A DNA stretch of 32,955 nucleotides. Origin: Oceanicaulis sp. (GTDB taxonomy: Bacteria > Pseudomonadota > Alphaproteobacteria > Caulobacterales > Maricaulaceae). Below are positions 26,279 through 32,955 of this stretch, in pieces. The notes under the pieces were generated by a model, which was not told the DNA's origin, ran no database searches, and saw only the letters and a program-made list of their open reading frames with translations. The stretch is from assembly GCA_022565365.1 (NCBI GenBank), contig JAIUMW010000008.1, positions 1 through 32,955 of the forward strand, in the 5' to 3' direction. A program made the translations under genes and the position numbers. Every line of letters starts with the position of its first letter. Position 1 is the first letter of the stretch.

Positions 26279-27154
26279 TCAGCCGGGCCCCTGCACCCCG
26301 GCCATGACATCGACCCGGTCGGTGATGATCCCGTCCACGCCCAGCTCCATGAGCGCGGCCATGTCATCAGGGTCATTGATGGTCCAGACCTGCACCGCCA
26401 GACCACGCGCCCGGGCCGCCGCGATCAGGCGCGGATGGGCGACATCCAGGCCCGAGGCGCGCGGCGGAATCTGCATCGCATGGGCGCGGGTGGGATGCCA
26501 TTTGGCCAGCCCCAGCCGGGCGGCGATGTAGAAGCTCAGCGCCTCGTTGGACGCCATGCCGGTGGCGACCTCCGGGCAGGCCTCGCGGAAATGGCCCATG
26601 GCGCTGTCATGGAAGGAGCCGACCATGACGCGCTCGCCCATGCCGGCCTCGCGGATCGTGTTGCACATGGCCTGCGCAGCCTCAGCCGTGTCGGGCTTGA
26701 TCTCCACGATCCAGCGCCTGTCAGGATGCGCCGCCAGCGCCTCGGCCAGGGCCGGCGCGCGCACGCCCTGTCGCGCAAAGCGGTCCGCCTCCTCGCCCTC
26801 ATAGCCAAAGGCCGCGTCCAGCGCGCTGACCTGCTCCAGCGTCAATTCTTCCACCCGGCCTGACCCGTTGGTGGTGCGGTCCACCGTATCGTCATGCATC
26901 AGCACCAGCACGCCGTCGGCGGTCATCTGGGTATCCACCTCCAGCACGTCCGCGCCGTCCGCCACCGCCTGGGCGAGCGCTTCCAGCGTATTGGCCGGCG
27001 CCCGGCCGAGCCCGCCGGCATGGGCGATGCGCTCGGCCCGCTCAGGCGTCCGCGCCTCCAGCCAGGGATGGCTCACCGGCGCCGGTCCCGGCCACAGCGC
27101 CGCCCCGGTCCAGACGAGTGCGATGACGGCGATCAGGATCACAAATATACGCAT
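26279..27154 (-). CDS. glycerophosphodiester phosphodiesterase family protein
   Basis: These enzymes hydrolyse glycerophosphodiesters, the deacylated phospholipid head groups, to glycerol-3-phosphate and an alcohol. From ATG 27154 the 291-residue product has one N-terminal hydrophobic segment (MRIFVILIAVIALVWTGAAL), so it is membrane-anchored or exported. The TIM-barrel signatures are IAHAGG (usually HRG), APANT (usually PENT), the metal ligands in LEVDTQ, the second histidine in LMHDDTVDRT, and VEIKPD. A Pho-box-like site precedes it, in line with phosphate-starvation control of this family elsewhere. The first 160 codons or so of the longer open frame (from 27625) lie antisense to the PIG-L gene and are not part of it. 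Confidence 0.88.
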   Translation of the reverse strand: MRIFVILIAVIALVWTGAALWPGPAPVSHPWLEARTPERAERIAHAGGLGRAPANTLEALAQAVADGADVLEVDTQMTADGVLVLMHDDTVDRTTNGSGRVEELTLEQVSALDAAFGYEGEEADRFARQGVRAPALAEALAAHPDRRWIVEIKPDTAEAAQAMCNTIREAGMGERVMVGSFHDSAMGHFREACPEVATGMASNEALSFYIAARLGLAKWHPTRAHAMQIPPRASGLDVAHPRLIAAARARGLAVQVWTINDPDDMAALMELGVDGIITDRVDVMAGVQGPG

Positions 27155-27207
27155 GGCGGCCCCCTCAGGCTTTGATCTCAAATCCGCCCACAGACTGGAC
27201 CGACTTG

Positions 27208-27225
27208 TTGACGCGCCCATGACAG
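27208..27225 (-). promoter_or_regulatory. Pho-box-like site upstream of the phosphodiesterase
   Basis: On the minus strand CTGTCAT (27225-27219), identical to the PhoB half-site consensus, is followed after four bases by GCGTCAA (27214-27208), which keeps the GTCA core. It lies 54-71 bases before the phosphodiesterase start, in the right orientation. Confidence 0.45.
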
Positions 27226-27262
27226 GGCAGTCTGGCCGCGCTTTCAAGGGTGGGGGCGAACA

Positions 27263-28108
27263 ATGCGCGCAAAGATGCTGATGCTGGCGGGCGCCGCCCT
27301 CGCCTTGCTGGTCATACTCGCCCTTGGCGCGCTGATGCTGGGCCGCACCCTGTTCAATGAGCCCAGCGTGGCCCGCCTTGGCTCCGTGACGGATCAGTTT
27401 GGCGAGGCGGGCGTGTTGTTCGTGTTCGCCCATCCCGATGACGAGATCACCGCCAATGCGCTGATGGCGCGCATCGTCGCCGAAGGCGTCCCGGTCCATC
27501 TGTTCACCGCCACCCGGGGCGAGGCGGGAACCCAGTACCCGCCCGTGGTGGATCAGGCGCATCTGGGCGTGGTGCGCGAGGCCGAGGCGCGCAAGCACGG
27601 CTTTGCGCTGGGCGTGGCGAGCCACGATGTGCGCGATCTGGGCGATGGCCAGCTGGAATACCGTCCGCTGGACGATCTGACGGCGCTGGTCGCCGAAACC
27701 ATTTCGCGGACCCGGCCTTCAGCCGTGGTGAGCTTTCATCCCGAAAGCGGCGTCTCGCTGCACCCAGACCACATGATGATCGGCGCGGCGGCGCGCGCGG
27801 CGGTGGAGGCGCTCGGCGAGGACGCGCCAACACTGATTTACGTCCTCGCGCCGCGCCCGGCCCTGCGCCGGTTTGGCGGCGCGCGCGGCCAGCATATCGC
27901 CGCCCTGCAGCCGGACCCGGACTTTGCCGTCCACGCGCCGCCAGGCCCCAAAATCCGCGCCTGGCGCATCCATGAAAGCCAGGCGCGCTATCTGCAGGCC
28001 GCTTACGGCCTGCCGCCGGGCGTTTTGCACCGGCTGTGGACGCAGGAATATTACGCCGTCGCGCCCGCGCCGCCGGGTGATGAAACGGGGCTTGCGCAGC
28101 CGCAGTGA
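27263..28108 (+). CDS. membrane-anchored PIG-L/LmbE family deacetylase
   Basis: This family removes acetyl groups from N-acetylglucosaminyl lipids or small molecules in a zinc-dependent way. The 281-residue protein has an N-terminal membrane anchor (residues 6-27) and then the catalytic AHPDDE motif at 56-61. The downstream HPESGVSLHPDH segment supplies the remaining metal-site histidines. Its stop overlaps the GTG of the next gene by four bases, so the two are coupled, and the hydroxylase gene follows. The substrate is unknown; the anchored topology and neighbours suggest a lipid or envelope glycolipid. Confidence 0.87.
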   Translation: MRAKMLMLAGAALALLVILALGALMLGRTLFNEPSVARLGSVTDQFGEAGVLFVFAHPDDEITANALMARIVAEGVPVHLFTATRGEAGTQYPPVVDQAHLGVVREAEARKHGFALGVASHDVRDLGDGQLEYRPLDDLTALVAETISRTRPSAVVSFHPESGVSLHPDHMMIGAAARAAVEALGEDAPTLIYVLAPRPALRRFGGARGQHIAALQPDPDFAVHAPPGPKIRAWRIHESQARYLQAAYGLPPGVLHRLWTQEYYAVAPAPPGDETGLAQPQ

Positions 28109-28575
28109 ACGACGTTCAATCGCGCGCCATGAACGAGCTGTTGAGCCTTGCTGCGGTGCTACTGGGTTCGGCCTTGGCCGTCGGGCTCGTGATCGGGCTG
28201 AACGCGGTGCTGGGCGGCTGGACCCCGTCAAAGATCGACAGCGTGGAGAGCGCCGCCGAGGCGCTGGAGCGCGACGTGCTGGGTTTCCGCGCCGGGGGCG
28301 AGGCCGTCGCCGCCACGGACGGGCGCGCCGCGCTGGTGATGGAGGCGGACGGCGCGCGCCTGGGCCTGTCGCTGAGCCGCGGCGATATCATCGTGTCGCG
28401 GGCGCTGCGGCCGGGCGAGGTGCGCAGGGCCGAAGCGCAAGGCGCGCGTCTTGTGATAATCATGGATGACTTCACCCTGCCGCGCGTGTTTGTGACGCTG
28501 GCGGACGAGGCTGAGGCCCGGTTGTGGGCCGACCGCGTGACCGGGTTCGCCAAAGGCCCCGAGCAAGAGACCTGA
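28105..28575 (+). CDS. membrane-anchored protein of unknown function
   Basis: The 156-residue product has one membrane segment (about residues 11-37) and a soluble domain. The domain's strand-rich centre ends in DDFTLPRVFVTL and an amphipathic helix (EAEARLWADRVTGF), a pattern reminiscent of PH-like folds; this is inference from pattern only. GTG 28105 overlaps the PIG-L stop (GTGA); ATG 28129 is an alternative start. It ends four bases before the hydroxylase start. The spacing makes it the middle gene of a three-gene operon. Confidence 0.72.
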   Translation: MNDVQSRAMNELLSLAAVLLGSALAVGLVIGLNAVLGGWTPSKIDSVESAAEALERDVLGFRAGGEAVAATDGRAALVMEADGARLGLSLSRGDIIVSRALRPGEVRRAEAQGARLVIIMDDFTLPRVFVTLADEAEARLWADRVTGFAKGPEQET

Positions 28576-28579
28576 CGCG

Positions 28580-29389
28580 ATGGATGCACCTGAGCTGCCT
28601 GATCCGATCCTGTTTGCGATCCCGGCCTTCGTGGCGCTGATCGTGGCCGAGATGATCTATGCCCGCATGACCGGGCGCGCGCGTTCCGAACCGCGCGACA
28701 GCGCCGCCAGCCTGGGGATGGGGCTGGGCAACACCGTGTCGGGCATCGTGCTGGGCGGGATGGCGCTGGCCTGGTTCCTGTTCATTTCCCAATTCGCCAT
28801 GTTCGATATCGGCTGGGCGCTGTGGGCGTTCGTGCTGTGCTTCGTGCTGGACGATTTCGTCTATTACTGGAGCCACCGCTTCGCCCATACCGTGCGCTGG
28901 TGGTGGGCCGACCATGTGGTCCATCATTCCAGCCAGCACTACAATCTGACCACGGCCTTGCGTCAGCCTTGGCTGAACCCGTTGACCTTCAAGTTCATCT
29001 TTTTCGGGTCCTGGCTGGTCCTCATCGGCTTTCCCGTCGCCATGGTCGCCTTCGTGGGCGCGCTCAATCTGGTCTACCAGTTCTGGATCCATACCGAGAC
29101 GGTGCGCCGCCTGCCCGCGCCCATCGAGTACGTCTTCAACACCCCGTCCCATCACCGCGTCCATCACGCGGTCAATCCGCGCTATCTCGACCGCAATTAC
29201 GCCGGCGTGTTCATCATCTGGGACCGCCTGTTCGGCACGTTCGAGCCTGAACGCGACGACGAGCCGTGCCGCTATGGCATTGTGCGCCAGCTGGGCACCT
29301 ACAACCCGCTGAAAATCTGCCTGCATGAATGGATCGGCATCGTGAAGGACGTGCGCTCGGCGCGCTCGAGCCGCGAAGTGCTGGGTTAG
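28580..29389 (+). CDS. sterol desaturase/fatty-acid hydroxylase family protein, apparently truncated by an amber codon
   Basis: This is an integral-membrane di-iron oxygenase of the sterol desaturase superfamily. The histidine boxes are present: HRFAH (His99, His103), HVVHH (His112, His115, His116) and, towards the C-terminus, HHRVHH, among four or five hydrophobic segments. The frame stops at TAG 29387-29389 after SSREVLG. Downstream the same frame continues for 47 codons to TAA 29531 and reads GPPGWSPDGSR soon after the stop, a motif I recall from the C-terminus of this family. The full protein would be about 317 residues. The missing part lies beyond the metal site, so activity may survive. 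Substrates could be carotenoids, sterols, sphingoid bases or fatty acids. Confidence 0.88.
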   Translation: MDAPELPDPILFAIPAFVALIVAEMIYARMTGRARSEPRDSAASLGMGLGNTVSGIVLGGMALAWFLFISQFAMFDIGWALWAFVLCFVLDDFVYYWSHRFAHTVRWWWADHVVHHSSQHYNLTTALRQPWLNPLTFKFIFFGSWLVLIGFPVAMVAFVGALNLVYQFWIHTETVRRLPAPIEYVFNTPSHHRVHHAVNPRYLDRNYAGVFIIWDRLFGTFEPERDDEPCRYGIVRQLGTYNPLKICLHEWIGIVKDVRSARSSREVLG

Positions 29390-29533
29390 TGGCTCGGCCC
29401 GCCGGGCTGGTCGCCGGACGGCAGCCGCGACTGCTCGAAGACCCTCAAGAAGCGCTGGATGGAGCAAAGGCGCGCCGCGGACGGGTCCGAAGCCGCGCGC
29501 GAGGATCCGGCGCAAATTCGCGCGGCGGAGTAA
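29390..29533 (+). pseudogene. detached C-terminal tail of the hydroxylase
   Basis: In frame with the preceding gene after its TAG, 47 codons encode WLGPPGWSPDGSR followed by a charged helical stretch (KTLKKRWMEQRRAADGSEAA) and end at TAA 29531-29533. The section has no start codon or ribosome binding site suited to independent translation. It is best read as the original C-terminus. Confidence 0.65.
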
Positions 29534-29543
29534 ATCCGCGCTA

Positions 29544-29603
29544 GACACAGGCTGTATCCTGGATCATGGTACCCATAAAGTGAACGCTGTTCACGCCTGT
29601 GTC
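29544..29603. promoter_or_regulatory. nested palindromes upstream of the di-iron protein gene
   Basis: An outer pair of 9-base arms (GACACAGGC at 29544-29552, GCCTGTGTC at 29595-29603) encloses an inner palindrome GTGAAC-GCT-GTTCAC (29580-29594). The inner element looks like an operator for a TetR- or GntR-type dimer. No such regulator gene is in the window. The ATG it would control is at 29687. Confidence 0.5.
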
Positions 29604-29686
29604 AGGCAAGGAGCGTTCGCAGTTTTGGACCGGACCGCCTGATCATTTCCGGCGCGACGGACGGCCTGACCCGCAGGAGGACGCCC

Positions 29687-30799
29687 ATGACGGCGCTACG
29701 CGATCTCTATCCCATGCCCGGCATTGATGCGCACTGGCATGTGCCCAATGAATTCGAAGCCGTGTTCGATTGGCGCTTCGACGAGGGGCGCACCACGCTC
29801 ATGCACCTGTACCAGAAGGGCAAGGACATGCAGTGGGATGCGGTCAACCGCATCGACTGGACCCTGGAGCTCGACGCCGAAAACCCCATGCAAATGCCCG
29901 ACGAGGCTGTGGCCATCTACGGCTCGGATATCTGGAACCGGATGACGGCGAAGGAAAAGATCGAGCTGCGCCGCCACACCCAGGCCTGGAACATCTCCCA
30001 GTTTCTGCAAGGCGAGCAGGCCGCTCTGCTGGCCGCCTCCAAGATCGTGCAGGCCGTGCCCGATCTCGACTCCAAATTCTATGCCGCCACCCAGGTGATG
30101 GACGAAGCGCGCCACGTGGAGGCCTACCGCAAGCTGGTGGGCAAATTCGGCGTCGCCTATCCCATGACCGATCCCTTGATGGTGCTGGTCAATCAGGCGC
30201 TGTCGGACAGCCGCTGGGACGTGACCTATCTGGCCATGCAGGTGGTGATCGAGGGTCTGGCGCTGGCCGCTTTCGGCACGATCCGCGATCTGGCGCAGAA
30301 CCCGCTGGCGCGCATGGTCAATGCCTATGTCATGGAGGACGAGGCGCGCCATGTGGCGTTCGGCCGGATCTCGTTGCGCGACTACTATCCCCAGCTCACC
30401 CAGGCCGAGCGCGACGAGCGCGAGGAGTTTCTGGTGGAGGCCTGCTATCTCATGCGCGACCGCATGACCCGCAGCAGCGAGTTGTACGACGTGCTTGGCC
30501 TGCCCAAGGACGAATGCAGGGAGTTTGTGGAGAACTCCGAGATCGTGAAACTCTACCGCACTTTGCTGTTCCAGCGCATCGTGCCGATCGTCAAGGATAT
30601 CGGCCTGTGGGGGCCACGCATCCAGAAGGCGTATGCCGATATGGGCGTGTTGCATTTCGCCGAACTCGACCCGCAAGCGCTGCAGGACGATGACGAGCGC
30701 GTGGCGCGCGAGCTGGACGCCAGCCTCGATCCGGCCAAGGCCCGCAGCGACTATATTGACGCCGTCGCCGCCCATGGCGCCGCCGGTCACGCCGAATAG
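29687..30799 (+). CDS. ferritin-like di-iron protein, probable oxygenase
   Basis: The 370-residue helical protein contains the complete ligand set of a ferritin-like di-iron centre: Glu110 (LQGEQAAL), Glu140 and His143 (MDEARHVEAY), Glu189 (VIEGLAL), Glu219 and His222 (EDEARHVAFG). Related proteins include ribonucleotide-reductase-like and AurF-like oxygenases; the reaction here is unknown. AGGAGG before ATG 29687 is a strong ribosome binding site. A palindromic operator lies upstream and a terminator at 30843-30870 downstream, so the gene is a single regulated unit. It has no signal peptide and should be cytosolic. Confidence 0.85.
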   Translation: MTALRDLYPMPGIDAHWHVPNEFEAVFDWRFDEGRTTLMHLYQKGKDMQWDAVNRIDWTLELDAENPMQMPDEAVAIYGSDIWNRMTAKEKIELRRHTQAWNISQFLQGEQAALLAASKIVQAVPDLDSKFYAATQVMDEARHVEAYRKLVGKFGVAYPMTDPLMVLVNQALSDSRWDVTYLAMQVVIEGLALAAFGTIRDLAQNPLARMVNAYVMEDEARHVAFGRISLRDYYPQLTQAERDEREEFLVEACYLMRDRMTRSSELYDVLGLPKDECREFVENSEIVKLYRTLLFQRIVPIVKDIGLWGPRIQKAYADMGVLHFAELDPQALQDDDERVARELDASLDPAKARSDYIDAVAAHGAAGHAE

Positions 30800-30842
30800 C
30801 GCCTTTTCCCCGTCGCCTCCCTCGCGATGTGTGGAACACCCT

Positions 30843-30875
30843 GCCGCCCTGCGCCCCCTCGCAGGGCGGCATTTT
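30843..30875 (+). terminator. Rho-independent terminator of the di-iron protein gene
   Basis: GCCGCCCTGCG (30843-30853) pairs perfectly with CGCAGGGCGGC (30860-30870) over a 6-base loop and is followed by ATTTT. It lies 44 bases past the stop. Confidence 0.8.
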
Positions 30876-30895
30876 CGTCGCGCGGCGCACAAACA

Positions 30896-30926
30896 AAACC
30901 GCCCGCCGGCAGCCGGCGGGCGGTTT
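30896..30926 (-). terminator. Rho-independent terminator of rpmB
   Basis: Arms of 15 bases (30896-30910 and 30912-30926) are exact reverse complements around a single central base. On the minus strand the stem ends in a T-rich run (TTTTGTTTG). It lies just past the rpmB stop, back to back with the plus-strand terminator at 30843. Confidence 0.85.
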
Positions 30927-30947
30927 CAGAATTCAAGACGCCAGAAA

Positions 30948-31238
30948 TCAGGCTGCGGCGGTCTGGGCTTTTTTCAGCTCGCGCTTGATCTTCTGCGCAT
31001 CCGCCGACAGGTCCGCATCGCGGGCCTTCAGGAGGAAGGCGTCAAACCCGCCGGCGTGGTCCACGCTGCGCAGCGCCTTGGCGGCGACGCGCAGACGGAA
31101 GGACCGCCCGAGGGCTTCCGAAGCCAGCGTCACCTGCACCAGATTGGGCAGGAAGCGGCGCCGGGTCTTGTTGTTCGCGTGGGACACGTTATTGCCCGAC
31201 ATCGGACCCGTACCCGTAAGTTCGCAGCGGCGCGACAT
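30948..31238 (-). CDS. rpmB: 50S ribosomal protein L28
   Basis: The 96-residue protein begins [20 protein letters not shown] and continues [12 protein letters not shown], the diagnostic start of L28 with its basic, glycine-rich N-terminus. ATG 31238 is chosen over the longer frame from 31316 because the family begins at this methionine and GGTGGA lies upstream. It has its own promoter, a structured leader and a terminator, so it is transcribed alone. Confidence 0.96.
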   Translation of the reverse strand: MSRRCELTGTGPMSGNNVSHANNKTRRRFLPNLVQVTLASEALGRSFRLRVAAKALRSVDHAGGFDAFLLKARDADLSADAQKIKRELKKAQTAAA

Positions 31239-31276
31239 GGCTTCCACCTTGAGCTGGCTGATTAATCCGGACGCGC

Positions 31277-31313
31277 CGCCGCAAGCCTCGAAGGTGAGAG
31301 GCGTCTTGCGGCG
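31277..31313 (-). other. stem-loop in the rpmB leader
   Basis: CGCCGCAAG (31277-31285) pairs with CTTGCGGCG (31305-31313), and inside it CCTC (31286-31289) pairs with GAGG (31298-31301), with a 3-base bulge. The hairpin would lie near the 5' end of the rpmB transcript, about 40 bases from the start codon. It could be a stability element or a feedback site for L28. Confidence 0.45.
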
Positions 31314-31324
31314 CAAGAGCGGGC

Positions 31325-31353
31325 GATCTAACCGAGCAGGGAGACGGCGTCAA
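31325..31353 (-). promoter_or_regulatory. candidate rpmB promoter
   Basis: TTGACG (31353-31348) and TAGATC (31330-31325) are 17 bases apart on the minus strand, giving a leader of about 80 bases that begins just before the 31277-31313 hairpin. Confidence 0.55.
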
Positions 31354-31453
31354 GGCGCATGCGCTCTGCACCGGCATTCATCTTGCAGCCATATTCGTGC
31401 TGATTTCATACCGCAACTGCACACTGCCCGCTCCCCAACGACAAGGTTCTCCC

Positions 31454-32257
31454 ATGACCGTGCGCCCGATGATCACCGCCCTCGCCGCCGCCGCTGCTTT
31501 CATGAGCGGCGCGACCGCTGGTGCAGCGGCCCTGCCTGAACAGATTCATGTGGAGTATTCCGGCTCGGTCCTGGTGGCGGTGCCGGTGGCGAATATCTCC
31601 ATTTCAGCCTGGCTGCACGAGGAGACCTATGCGGGCGCGGCCAATTTCCGCGCAGGCGGGCTTTTGCGCTGGTTTGACGATACCGACATTGTGGCCAGCA
31701 CCACCGGCTACCGCAATAATCCCGGCGCGGCGCTGGTCCCCTGGCGCTATGAGCACATAAATCACGCCAGCGGCACCAACCGCACGGTGGGGATCAATTT
31801 CCCCGAGGGCATGGCCGAGCCGGATGTGAGCCCGCCCTTTGGCTCCATGGGCGAACCGCCCGCCTCCGACGACGAGCGCCAGGGCGCGCTGGACCCGGTG
31901 ACGGTGATGCTGAACCTGATGATGTCCCAGCCCCATGGCGAGCGCCCCTGTGAGGGCCGCCTGCCGGTGTTTGACGGCAAGGCGCGCTATGATCTGCGCT
32001 TTGAGTCCGGCGATATGGAGCGTGTGAGCGCGCGCGGCTATCGCGGCGACGCCCTGCGCTGCCGCGCCTATCTGGAACCCATCAGCGGCTATGACGAGGG
32101 CAAGCGCCCGACGCCCGAGGACATCGCCCGTCCGATCAATATCTGGCTGGCCGAGATGGACGGCGCCTGGGTGCCCGTGCGCTTCCGCGCCCGCACCCGC
32201 ATCGGCGACATCAATATCGTCGCCACGCGCGTCTATGCCGGCCCGATGGTGCAATAG
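31454..32257 (+). CDS. DUF3108 periplasmic protein
   Basis: From ATG 31454 the 267-residue product starts with a signal peptide (MTVRPMITALAAAAAFMSGA, cleavage probably near AGAAA). The mature part has the strand-rich pattern of DUF3108 proteins, with YDLRFESGD and a WVPVRFRARTRIGDINIVAT ending. The function is unknown; some members are thought to be envelope proteins. Its position between rpmB and the Suv3-like helicase is conserved in Alphaproteobacteria as I recall. The upstream ATG at 31397 would bury the signal peptide and is not preferred. Confidence 0.82.
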   Translation: MTVRPMITALAAAAAFMSGATAGAAALPEQIHVEYSGSVLVAVPVANISISAWLHEETYAGAANFRAGGLLRWFDDTDIVASTTGYRNNPGAALVPWRYEHINHASGTNRTVGINFPEGMAEPDVSPPFGSMGEPPASDDERQGALDPVTVMLNLMMSQPHGERPCEGRLPVFDGKARYDLRFESGDMERVSARGYRGDALRCRAYLEPISGYDEGKRPTPEDIARPINIWLAEMDGAWVPVRFRARTRIGDINIVATRVYAGPMVQ

Positions 32258-32341
32258 CGCCGCGCTGCGCCCGCCCCCTTAATCGCGGGCGCGGCGCACC
32301 CTAGATTAGGCGTCAGGGACGGCAGCTGATCGGAGCGCGCC

Positions 32342-32955
32342 ATGACCGCCCGCCACGCCCGGCCCGCGCCCGTTACCGCGGTGCTGGGGCCGACCAATAC
32401 CGGCAAGACCCATCTGGCGCTTGAGCGCATGATGGCGCGCGCCTCGGGCGTAATGGGCCTGCCCCTGCGCCTACTCGCCCGCGAGCTCTATGACCGGGTG
32501 GTGCGGGTGAAGGGCGCCCACGCGGCCGCGCTGATCACCGGCGAGGAAAAAATCGTTCCGCCCCACGCGCGCTATTTCCTGTGCACGGTGGAGGCGATGC
32601 CGCTGGACATGCGCCCGGCCTTCCTGGCGGTGGACGAGATCCAGCTCGCCTCTGATCCCGAGCGCGGCCATATCTTCACCGACCGGCTGCTGCATGCGCG
32701 TGGAACGCAAGAGACCATGCTGCTGGGCGCGGCCTCCATGGGCCCCATCGTGCGCCGCCTGATCCCCGAAGCCGTGATCGAGACCCGCGCGCGCTTCTCC
32801 ACGCTGAGCTATGCCGGGACCAAGAAGCTGACCAAGCTGCCCCGGCGCTCCGCCGTCGTCGCCTTCAGCGCCGAAGATGTCTACGCCATGGCCGAGCTGG
32901 TGCGCCGCCAGCGCGGCGGGGCGGCGGTGGTGATGGGGGCGCTGTCGCCGCGCAC
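32342..32955 (+). CDS. Suv3-like DEAD/DEAH-box RNA helicase (partial, runs off the window)
   Basis: ATG 32342, with GGAG seven to eight bases upstream, opens a frame that continues without a stop to the end of the window (204 codons). The Walker A motif GPTNTGKT is at residues 16-23 and the DEIQ variant of the DEAD box is at 98-101, both typical of the mitochondrial Suv3 branch found in Alphaproteobacteria. GAASMGPIVRRLIP matches motif III (usually SAT or GAS). The C-terminal helicase domain lies outside the window. It likely unwinds RNA in decay or processing. Confidence 0.92.
   Translation, partial: MTARHARPAPVTAVLGPTNTGKTHLALERMMARASGVMGLPLRLLARELYDRVVRVKGAHAAALITGEEKIVPPHARYFLCTVEAMPLDMRPAFLAVDEIQLASDPERGHIFTDRLLHARGTQETMLLGAASMGPIVRRLIPEAVIETRARFSTLSYAGTKKLTKLPRRSAVVAFSAEDVYAMAELVRRQRGGAAVVMGALSPR

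Noticed and set aside
27155-27625. N-terminal extension of the phosphodiesterase frame
   Set aside because: It is antisense to the PIG-L gene; the anchored start MRIFVILIAV at 27154 is the natural beginning.
29387-29389. TAG as a pyrrolysine or other recoded codon in the hydroxylase
   Set aside because: No recoding machinery or downstream element is visible, and other genes in the window end normally at TAG (metK-side and convergent pairs).

Overview
The window is high-GC, densely packed chromosomal DNA from an alphaproteobacterium. Gene content and neighbourhoods (lnt-xre-metK; rpmB-DUF3108-Suv3-like helicase; DUF484-xerC; YlxR fused to an L7Ae-like domain; a Fur protein without the usual CxxC pairs) fit the Caulobacter/Maricaulis/Hyphomonas part of the class, most likely a marine Maricaulaceae or Hyphomonadaceae relative. 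This placement is inference from content, not a phylogenetic test. I see no prophage, integrase island, CRISPR array, rRNA or tRNA.

Layout. Positions 132-14886 are one long minus-strand run of information-processing and stress genes. Read in transcription order they are rimP, nusA, ylxR, infB, tsaB, rimI, fur, miaB, phoH, ybeY, corC-like, lnt, an XRE regulator and metK, closed by a terminator at 60-81. Many junctions are 1-4 nt overlaps. Positions 15083-21677 hold short units in alternating orientation: a secreted unknown, trmB, an acyltransferase, a DUF481 outer-membrane protein, a YhhN protein, rpoH, a GNAT enzyme and dapF. All four convergent pairs here overlap by exactly four bases at the stop codons. 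Positions 21804-25727 carry a lipoprotein prolyl oligopeptidase, DUF484 and xerC. A small membrane protein and an AT-rich 248-bp gap with repeats follow.

Positions 26279-29533 form a lipid-flavoured cluster: a glycerophosphodiesterase with a Pho-box-like site upstream and, divergently, a membrane-anchored PIG-L deacetylase, an unknown anchored protein and a sterol-desaturase-type hydroxylase that ends at an apparent premature amber codon. A ferritin-like di-iron protein behind a nested palindromic operator comes next. The window ends with rpmB, a DUF3108 protein and the start of a Suv3-like helicase.

Most of the window is ordinary core genome. The points most worth a second look are regulatory or concern gene integrity: a 28-bp palindrome at metK that could act as an operator and also hide the ribosome binding site; a terminator hairpin in the rimP-nusA-infB leader; a 12-G homopolymer inside miaB; a single-base frameshift in the XRE gene and an in-frame stop in the hydroxylase gene (mutations or sequence errors); Pho-box-like sites around the phosphodiesterase; and the hydroxylase/deacetylase cluster as a candidate lipid-modification unit. 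No unambiguous new system is evident.
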